Assembly: GCF_900143515.1 (NCBI RefSeq)
Contig: NZ_FSQT01000001.1
Span: 2,728,001 to 2,792,000 of the forward strand
Source of the DNA: Micromonospora cremea
GTDB lineage: Bacteria > Actinomycetota > Actinomycetes > Mycobacteriales > Micromonosporaceae
Direction: 5' to 3'
Length of the DNA stretch: 64,000 nucleotides
Positions within the stretch are counted from its first letter, which is position 1, and every line of letters starts with the position of its first letter. Both the position numbers and the translations under genes were made by a program. Positions 58,351-64,000 of this stretch are shown piece by piece. The notes below the pieces were generated by a model. That model searched no databases. It worked only from the letters and a program-made list of their open reading frames with translations, and had not been told where the DNA came from.

Positions 58351-59885
58351 CGAGGCTCCTTGACGTCGTCCCCGTTGGCCGCGGCGAGGATGGCTTGTTG
58401 GGTGGCGGAGGCACGGGGCAGCACGGCCACGGTGCGACCACGGTGCAGGACGACCACCCGGTCACAGAGGCTCAGCAGCTCCGGCAGCTCCGACGAGGCG
58501 AGCAGGATCGCCATGCCGGTGTCGGCGAGCCTGTGCAGCAGGTGGTAGATCTCGGCCTTGGCGCCGATGTCCACTCCCCGGGTCGGCTCGTCGAGCAGGA
58601 GTAGTCGCGGTCGCATCAGCAGTTGCTTGGCGAACACGACCTTCTGCTGGTTGCCACCGGAGAGCGTCGCCACGGGGATCGCCGGTGACGCCGCCTTCAC
58701 CGCCAGGGTGGTGAGCTGTTCGGCCACCGTCCGGCGCAGCAGCGGGCGGCGCACCAGCCCGAGCGTGGTCAGCGACGACAGCGCGGAGAGCACGACGTTG
58801 TCCGCCACGGAGTGCTCCAGCATCAGCCCCGCGCCGCGCCGGTCCTCGGGGACGAAGGCCACCCCGCGCGCCAGTGCCGCCCGGGGGCCACCCGGGCGGT
58901 ACGGCCGGTCGTCGATCGTCACCTGGCCGGTGCGCCGACCGGAGCCGCCCGCGCCGAACAACGTCTCCAGCAGTTCGGTACGCCCGGCGCCCATCAACCC
59001 GGCGAGGCCGACGATCTCTCCGGAGCGCACGGTGAGGTCGACGCCGGCCGGCTCGGTCCGGCCGGGCACCGGCCGGCGGGGCGTCACGGCGAGCCCGCGT
59101 ACGTCGAGTAGCACGTCCCCGGGTTCGTTGCGGCCCTCGCCAAAGAGCGCGTCGACCGACCGGCCGACCATGAGCTGGATGATCTCGTCCCGGGAGGCGA
59201 CCCGCGGGTCGACGGTGCCGGCGACAGTGCCGTTGCGCAGCACGGTCACCCGGTCGGCGATGAGCTCGATCTCCGCCATCCGGTGCGAGATGTAGACGAT
59301 GCCGACTCCGGCCCGGCGCAGCTCGGCGATCGTCGCGAAGAGCCGTTCGACCTCGGCGTCGGCCAGTGCCGCGGTCGGTTCGTCCATGATCAGGACTCGC
59401 GCGCGCAGCGACAGGGCTCGGCCGATCTCGACCAGCTGTTGCTCGCCGACGCGCAGCGAGCCCACGAGCCGGCGCGGGTCCAGGTCCGCGCCGAGCGTCC
59501 GCAGGTGTGCCTCGGCCTGCCGGCGCATCCTCCGGATGTCGACGGTGCCGAAGCGGGTGCGCGGCTCGCGCCCGAGGAACATGTTCTCCGCGATGGATAA
59601 CCCGGCCACCAGGTCCAGCTCCTGGTGGATGGTCGCGATACCAGCGCGTTGGGCATCGGCCGGGCCGGCGAAACTCACCGGCTCCCCGTCCACCTCGATC
59701 GTGCCGTCGTGCTCGGTGATCACCCCGGAGAGCACGTTGATCAGTGTGGACTTGCCGGCCCCGTTCTCGCCGAGCAGCGCGTGCACCTCGCCGGCGGTCA
59801 CGGTGAGGTCGATGTCGCGGCAGGCGTGCACGCCGCCGAACCGCTTGCCGATGCCGGTCATCCGGACCAGCGGCCGATCTGTCAT
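58347..59885 (-). CDS. Ribose-type ABC ATPase with two nucleotide domains (RbsA family)
   Basis: A 512-residue duplicated ATPase. The first domain has a full Walker A (GENGAGKSTLINVLSG), LRVGEQQLVEIGRAL signature and Walker B LIMDEPTAAL. The second has the degenerate P-loop GLMGAGRTELLETLFGAG but a good LSGGNQQKVVFAKQLL and LLLDEPTRGVD. That asymmetry is normal for RbsA. The ATG 59885 is chosen as the start of the conserved domain; upstream frame is unrelated. A hairpin stands 41 bases upstream, isolating it from GH172. Confidence 0.94.
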   Translation of the reverse strand: MTDRPLVRMTGIGKRFGGVHACRDIDLTVTAGEVHALLGENGAGKSTLINVLSGVITEHDGTIEVDGEPVSFAGPADAQRAGIATIHQELDLVAGLSIAENMFLGREPRTRFGTVDIRRMRRQAEAHLRTLGADLDPRRLVGSLRVGEQQLVEIGRALSLRARVLIMDEPTAALADAEVERLFATIAELRRAGVGIVYISHRMAEIELIADRVTVLRNGTVAGTVDPRVASRDEIIQLMVGRSVDALFGEGRNEPGDVLLDVRGLAVTPRRPVPGRTEPAGVDLTVRSGEIVGLAGLMGAGRTELLETLFGAGGSGRRTGQVTIDDRPYRPGGPRAALARGVAFVPEDRRGAGLMLEHSVADNVVLSALSSLTTLGLVRRPLLRRTVAEQLTTLAVKAASPAIPVATLSGGNQQKVVFAKQLLMRPRLLLLDEPTRGVDIGAKAEIYHLLHRLADTGMAILLASSELPELLSLCDRVVVLHRGRTVAVLPRASATQQAILAAANGDDVKEPR

Positions 59886-59925
59886 ACGGCACCTCGTGGC
59901 TCGTCTGCGGGATCTGGGGGTTGGA

Positions 59926-59962
59926 CGGAGTCGGAGGCCCCTGGGCTGGGCCTCCGACTCCG
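59926..59962 (-). terminator. Terminator after the GH172 gene
   Basis: A 15-bp perfect GC-rich stem (59926-59940 with 59948-59962), 7-base loop, 6 bases past the GH172 stop. It implies that GH172 is mostly monocistronic. Confidence 0.8.
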
Positions 59963-59968
59963 ACCGGG

Positions 59969-62900
59969 TCACGACGTTAGACGAGCCTCGATGTAGTCGA
60001 GGCCGGCCAGGTATCCGCTCGAAGCGGCGGCCTTGCCGGTCACCGTGAGGGTGAGCGTGTGCCGGCCCGCCGACAGCTCCCGCTGGCCGTAGTCCAGCGG
60101 GTCGCTGACGACCACGTCCGGCGAGTGGTACGCGTCGAACGCCTCGCCGATCCGGGTGCCGTCGATCGCGACCGTGTTGGTGCCGTAGTCCCGGGCCAGC
60201 GTCTGCACCAGGCTCAGCTGGTAGGTGCCGGCCGTGGGCACCTCGAACGCCACGGTCACGCTCCGGTTCGGCGCGTCCGGTCGGAACCACAGCTGCGCGC
60301 TACGCGACCAGCGGATGCCGCAGCAGTCGCCCTGCACCTCCGCCGGCGCATCGGTGGAGACCGCGGGCAGCAGCGATTCGGCTTCGATCCGCAGCGTGGC
60401 GCCGGTGGTGGCCGATGCCGGCGCCGAGTAGGCGCCCGCGTTGCCCGCGGCGTCCACCGCGCGTACCCGGTAGTGCCAGGTCTCGCGCAGGCCCAGACCG
60501 CTGTGCTCGAAGCTGGGTCGGGTCGTGGTGCCCACCCGGTTGTCCGGCCCGGGCGTGAATCCGGCCGTGCGGGAGGCGAACACCTCGTAGCTCGGCGCGT
60601 ACACGTCGTCGCCGGCCGGCTGCCAGGTCAGCGCCACCGCGTTGGTGGTGCCGCTGGTGGCGGTGAGCCCGGCGACCTGGGTCGGCCGGGTCTGGTCGAC
60701 GAAGGGGGTGACCTCGCTGAGCACCGCGTACCGGGCCGCGGACCAGGCCGGGGAGCCGGCGGTCGGCGTCAGCGTGACCGTCGCCGCCGATTTGCCCTTG
60801 GTGAGCGTGGGCGGAAGCCGGAACTCGTCCTCCAGCCAGCGGTGCGAACCGTTGGCCAGCGGCTGCGACCAGGTGCCGGCGTCGCGCCCGTCGACCTGCA
60901 CGGCCACCGACTGGTACCCGGCGGACTGGTCCCCCACCCGGCGCAGCACCGCGCCGGTGTTGTCCGGGTCCAGGGCCACCCGGAACCGGACCGGCGTGGT
61001 GGAGGCGCGGGTGTCGTCGGTGACCGGCCGCGGTGCCGCGTCGTCGCCCTCGTAGGTCGCGGTGAGCACCGCACGCTCGCCGCCCGAGGAGTACGCGTGC
61101 GCCGACTCGCTGCCGGTGTCACCGACGTCGACGGTGTCGGTCCAGCGCTGCGCGACGGTGTCCTGCCCGTACCAGTAGGCGGTCGAGCCGTACCGGGCTG
61201 GATCCTGGTCGCCCGGGCCGTGTTCGATGCCGAACCGCAGGTCGGTGGAGAACGACACCGCCTCGGCGAGCATCAGTCGGAACGCGCCCGTGCAGTCGTA
61301 CTGGCAGCCGTAGTCACTGACCTCGTGGGCTGGGTTGCCGTTGGTGGGCGCCGAGAACGTGCCGTGGTTGAAGTACCAGCCGCTCTCGTAGAAGTCCTCG
61401 GTGCCGGTGCCGTGGATGCTCGGGCTCTGCGCGCCGTCCACGTAGACCCGTTCGTCGCCCTCGAGGTAGTTGCGCTGGTTGCCCGCGGGGATGTGCCCCT
61501 CCATGGTGTGCGTGACGCCGACGAACTTTCCACGGCCAGCCGCGTCGAGGAAGAGGTGGTCGGCGCCGGGGGTGGTGTCGGCGCTCGCCGCGGTGGCCCG
61601 GAAGTAGCCGATGGTGCCGGTCGGGCGCAGCGCCGGGGCCCAGCGGGCGGAGGGTGCGGTGGTCACGGAGGCCACCGAAGACGTGATCGGCACGTTGGAG
61701 CCGTTGCGCAGCTCGATGCTGAACCGTGACCGGTAGGGCATCGGCCACCAGGCCGACAGCGTCGCGGTCCCGGGGTCGACGCCGAACATCAGCGACCGCA
61801 CCGGGTGTAGTCCGAGGCCGGTGCCGAAGAACTCGCCGAGTGGCGCGTCGACGGTGGTCTTGCCGTCGAACGTGATGCGCAGCCGGCTGTCGCGCAGCAC
61901 CGCGTCGGAGGCCGCGACGGCCGCCTTGCGGTCTGCGTCGGCCGGGTAGCTCATGGTGTTGCTGCCCTGCCAGGTCTGCGCGGTGATCCGGTAGCCGTGG
62001 GCGGCCTCGGCGTCGGTGTGGGACGGGCCGAGGTCGAGGGTGTCGGTCCGCTTGGCGGTGCCGGCGACCAGGCTGTCGACCCAGTAGGTGAACTCGTTGA
62101 CGTCCACGTCCGACGAGACGAACTGGTTCCGGACGGTGATCGTGGACTTGCCGCCCGTGGCGCTGGCCGGCAGCTCGACGGTCTGGTCGAGCCAGGTGCC
62201 GAAGGGTACCGGGTCGTTGGCCGGCCACTCGGCGACCGGTACGCCGTCCACCACGATCTGCGCCCGCTGGTGCCCGATGTGCGGGTCCAGCCGGCGGGTC
62301 AGCCGCACCCCGGTGTTGGCCGGGTCGACGGCCACCCGGAACTCGCTGCCGCCGCCGGGCCCGTAGGCGCGGCCGTCGTCGGCGACCGGCGCCGGCGGTC
62401 CGACGAGTTGCGGCATCCGCAGTTGAAGTGCGTTGACAGCGCCGGGGCCGACGCCGCTGGCGAGGGTCACCGCGCCCTTGGCGGGGACGCTGAACTCCCG
62501 GTCGGCGGTCGTGGCGCCCGCCTCCGGGCGCTTCGGGTCACGGGTGCCGGCGGCCTTGAGCTGGTCGATGACGTCCAACGCGCGGTCCGACGGGTCGAAG
62601 GTGCGCACCCCGTCGGCGGTGGTGAACTTGCGGTAGGTGACGTGGTAGAAGATCGGGTTCTTCTCGGTGGTCACCCGCATCGAGCTGCGGTAGGTCATGG
62701 GCGCCTTGATGTAGACGCCGCCGGAGCTCTGCGCCGCGTTGGCGACCACCGGGTAGACGAAGGGCGCGCCGAGCTTGCCGTCCACCACGTCCTGGAGCGG
62801 AGCGTCGAGCACGGTCACACCGTCGAGGACCACCTTGATGGTGCCGGTGGCGGAGACATTGCCCTCGTCGCGGGTGAACCAGATCGAGTCGATCTCGCCG

Positions 62901-63220
62901 GCGCCGGTGGCCTCCGCGAGGACGCAGCCGTCGGCGCCGGTGCGCAGGCACGAGTACTGGCCAGAGAAGCCGTCGTCGTTGCCGCCGCTGCGGTCGAAGC
63001 TGGAGAACTGGTAGGCCCGCGGGCCGTCGGGGAGTTCGGCGAGCCGGTCGAGCCTGCGGTAGACGTCCCATCCGGTGGGACCGTTGTTGGCGGGGGTGGG
63101 GGCCGCGGATGCCGGCCCGGCTGGGCCGACCAGGGCGGTTCCGGCCAGCAGCGCGGCGGTGAACGCGGCGCGCAGCAGCCGGCGGGCGGAGGTGCGTGGT
63201 ACCTGGGTGGTGGGTGTCAT
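59969..63220 (-). CDS. Secreted DUF2961 (GH172) glycoside hydrolase with Fn3 and C-terminal binding domain
   Basis: A 1083-residue secreted enzyme. A signal peptide (1-41, AAFTAALLAGTALVGPAGPA core) precedes the DUF2961 domain(s): AGEIDSIWFTRDEGN, the middle FGTGLGLHPVRSLMFG, and NYLEGDERVYVD with GTGTEDFYESGWYFN, the catalytic Glu region of GH172. Characterised GH172 enzymes act on alpha-D-fructofuranosides/difructose dianhydride or D-arabinofuranosides. A fibronectin III domain (about 865-950) and a CBM-like domain (about 955-1083) follow. The ATG 63220 has GGAAGG upstream. Its promoter carries the operator at 63269. Confidence 0.88.
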   Translation of the reverse strand: MTPTTQVPRTSARRLLRAAFTAALLAGTALVGPAGPASAAPTPANNGPTGWDVYRRLDRLAELPDGPRAYQFSSFDRSGGNDDGFSGQYSCLRTGADGCVLAEATGAGEIDSIWFTRDEGNVSATGTIKVVLDGVTVLDAPLQDVVDGKLGAPFVYPVVANAAQSSGGVYIKAPMTYRSSMRVTTEKNPIFYHVTYRKFTTADGVRTFDPSDRALDVIDQLKAAGTRDPKRPEAGATTADREFSVPAKGAVTLASGVGPGAVNALQLRMPQLVGPPAPVADDGRAYGPGGGSEFRVAVDPANTGVRLTRRLDPHIGHQRAQIVVDGVPVAEWPANDPVPFGTWLDQTVELPASATGGKSTITVRNQFVSSDVDVNEFTYWVDSLVAGTAKRTDTLDLGPSHTDAEAAHGYRITAQTWQGSNTMSYPADADRKAAVAASDAVLRDSRLRITFDGKTTVDAPLGEFFGTGLGLHPVRSLMFGVDPGTATLSAWWPMPYRSRFSIELRNGSNVPITSSVASVTTAPSARWAPALRPTGTIGYFRATAASADTTPGADHLFLDAAGRGKFVGVTHTMEGHIPAGNQRNYLEGDERVYVDGAQSPSIHGTGTEDFYESGWYFNHGTFSAPTNGNPAHEVSDYGCQYDCTGAFRLMLAEAVSFSTDLRFGIEHGPGDQDPARYGSTAYWYGQDTVAQRWTDTVDVGDTGSESAHAYSSGGERAVLTATYEGDDAAPRPVTDDTRASTTPVRFRVALDPDNTGAVLRRVGDQSAGYQSVAVQVDGRDAGTWSQPLANGSHRWLEDEFRLPPTLTKGKSAATVTLTPTAGSPAWSAARYAVLSEVTPFVDQTRPTQVAGLTATSGTTNAVALTWQPAGDDVYAPSYEVFASRTAGFTPGPDNRVGTTTRPSFEHSGLGLRETWHYRVRAVDAAGNAGAYSAPASATTGATLRIEAESLLPAVSTDAPAEVQGDCCGIRWSRSAQLWFRPDAPNRSVTVAFEVPTAGTYQLSLVQTLARDYGTNTVAIDGTRIGEAFDAYHSPDVVVSDPLDYGQRELSAGRHTLTLTVTGKAAASSGYLAGLDYIEARLTS

Positions 63221-63268
63221 GAGCGCCTTCCACGTCGGTGGGTGGGGCGGGTTGCGAGGCGGTGGCAA

Positions 63269-63326
63269 GGAATCGATTTCTCGCTGCAACAGCGACAGGG
63301 TAGGCACGCCTCCACGCGGCGGTCAA
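63269..63326 (-). promoter_or_regulatory. GH172 promoter and operator
   Basis: On the minus strand -35 TTGACC (63326-63321), 18-bp spacer, -10 TACCCT (63302-63297); the start should be near 63290. The imperfect palindrome GGAATCGATTTC (63269-63280) then lies at about +11 to +22, a repressing position. Confidence 0.65.
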
Positions 63327-63355
63327 TCCTCCGTCGCCGCCGATCGGCAACGCTG

Positions 63356-63412
63356 TTGACAGCGACCCAGCCCGCTCTTATGGTCCTCGAGCAGAACTGA
63401 GCAAACGATTTC
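63356..63412 (+). promoter_or_regulatory. Rightward promoter with matching LacI-type operator
   Basis: -35 TTGACA (63356-63361), exact 17-bp spacer, -10 TATGGT (63379-63384); the start should be near 63391. GCAAACGATTTC (63401-63412) matches the GH172 operator at 10 of 12 bases and again lies at about +11 to +22. It probably drives lacI, giving autoregulation. Confidence 0.7.
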
Positions 63413-63795
63413 TCCGCTTGTATGAGCATGCCGCAGCCGTTGCGGCGGCTGGGAGGCTCTCCGTGCCCAGACTCGTCGTTCCCACCGGATTTCCCGGCGC
63501 GGGCAGGACCACCACCCGTGCGCTGCCGGCCCGTGACTGCGTGTACCGGAAGGGGCGTATTCTCGTGACGTTGAACGCCGAGGCGGTGGTAGGTCGGGGT
63601 GCTGCCCTGCGGCTCCCCGACCACGGTTGACCGCGGCGAGCCCTGTCGGCGACCACATCCGCGCCGGGCAGCGGCGCGAAACGCCGGTCACGGTTCCATC
63701 ACTACCCACCCGTAGGATGCCGGTTTCCGGCACCGGAGCGCGCTGGACAACCATGCCGAAGCACACCATCAGGAGAGTCGAGCGAATGGAGGCGA
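63413..63795 (+). other. Transcribed leader or small-gene region before lacI
   Basis: About 380 bases lie between the rightward promoter and lacI. A 70-codon frame with a TTG start at 63418 and a 43-codon frame from the ATG at 63422 exist; neither has a recognised product. Either a long leader, a small unknown gene, or a second promoter nearer lacI explains it. Confidence 0.4.
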
Positions 63796-64000
63796 ATGGC
63801 GACGATCTATGACGTGGCGCGGCAGGCTCAGGTCTCGCCCGCCACGGTGTCGCGGGTGCTGAACGGGCGGACCACCGTCGATCCAGTGATGGCCGCGCGG
63901 GTGCAGCAGGCGATGCAGGACCTCGATTACCGCCCCAACGCCGTCGCCCGCAACCTGCGCCTGAGTCAGACCAGCCTCTGGGCGGTCATCATCTCCGACA
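63796..64000 (+). CDS. LacI-family repressor (cut by window end)
   Basis: The first 68 codons of a LacI regulator. The HTH is MATIYDVARQAQVSPATVSR then VLNGRTTVDPVMAARVQQAM, the hinge is LDYRPNAVARNLRLSQT and the ligand domain begins WAVIISD. GGAGG lies only 3 bases before the ATG, a short spacing. It is divergent from the GH172 gene and should bind the two matching operators between them, with the product of the furanoside pathway as inducer. It is incomplete at 64000. Confidence 0.93.
   Translation, partial: MATIYDVARQAQVSPATVSRVLNGRTTVDPVMAARVQQAMQDLDYRPNAVARNLRLSQTSLWAVIISD

Overview
The window is high-GC DNA with short intergenic gaps, many GTG starts, several TTG starts and frequent 4-base ATGA or GTGA gene overlaps. 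A leaderless furA-katG pair, SigE-type and SigX5-type sigma factors, a eukaryote-like Ser/Thr kinase with an external tail and WXG100/EspC-type secretion targets all point to an actinomycete. The wealth of secreted glycoside hydrolases and the SWIM/DUF6493 pair suggest Micromonosporaceae or a relative; this placement is an inference. No rRNA, tRNA or CRISPR array was seen. The region looks like an accessory chromosome arm, with two intact insertion sequences and several gene fragments.

Layout: (1) 0.6-8.2 kb holds stress and small genes: a flavoprotein remnant, a DUF2007 protein, katG and furA with a clear leaderless promoter/operator, an AGPS-like flavin oxidase, a truncated FUSC-type gene, and a small membrane protein coupled to a winged-helix regulator. 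(2) 8.7-14.7 kb holds a secreted GH11 xylanase with CBM2, an IS4-family element inserted over the stop codon of a Ser/Thr kinase gene, an IS5-family element just upstream of that kinase, and a TOPRIM (OLD-like) protein. (3) 14.8-18.7 kb is a SWIM zinc-finger/DUF6493 pair. (4) 18.9-32 kb is a run of sigma factors with partners (SigX5 type; an ECF with YCII/DGPF), TetR-oxidoreductase pairs, OsmC and VOC proteins, a group II PLP decarboxylase and a full FUSC-type membrane protein.

(5) 31.4-38 kb is a tightly coupled aromatic-degradation operon (extradiol-type dioxygenase, FAH hydrolase, acyl-CoA ligase, DoxX protein, MhpA-like hydroxylase), divergent from a TetR gene and preceded by two copies of one palindrome. 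(6) 38.2-46.1 kb holds a SigE-type sigma factor with a HAF-repeat membrane protein, a GlxA/AraC regulator, an HD protein, an oxidoreductase, a UGT-like glycosyltransferase and a second flavin monooxygenase. (7) 46.3-49.1 kb is a six-gene type VII secretion/polymorphic toxin operon in which the trafficking module and the nuclease-like toxin are separate, 8-base-overlapping genes, followed by two SUKH immunity genes.

(8) 49.3-54.4 kb holds a HIT-like protein, a truncated DUF4386 gene, a kinase-like protein, and an arginyl-tRNA synthetase gene preceded by an Arg-rich mini-ORF and alternative RNA hairpins that look like an attenuator. (9) 54.5-64 kb is a furanoside-utilisation locus: GH172 (DUF2961), a ribose-type ABC importer, a GH43/GH32-like enzyme and a LacI regulator cut by the window end. 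Two divergent promoters there carry matching operators at the same position relative to the predicted start.

The most notable observations are the split T7SS toxin locus, the candidate argS attenuator, the paired LacI operators, the TetR operators (one exactly filling a promoter spacer) and the SWIM/DUF6493/TOPRIM neighbourhood.
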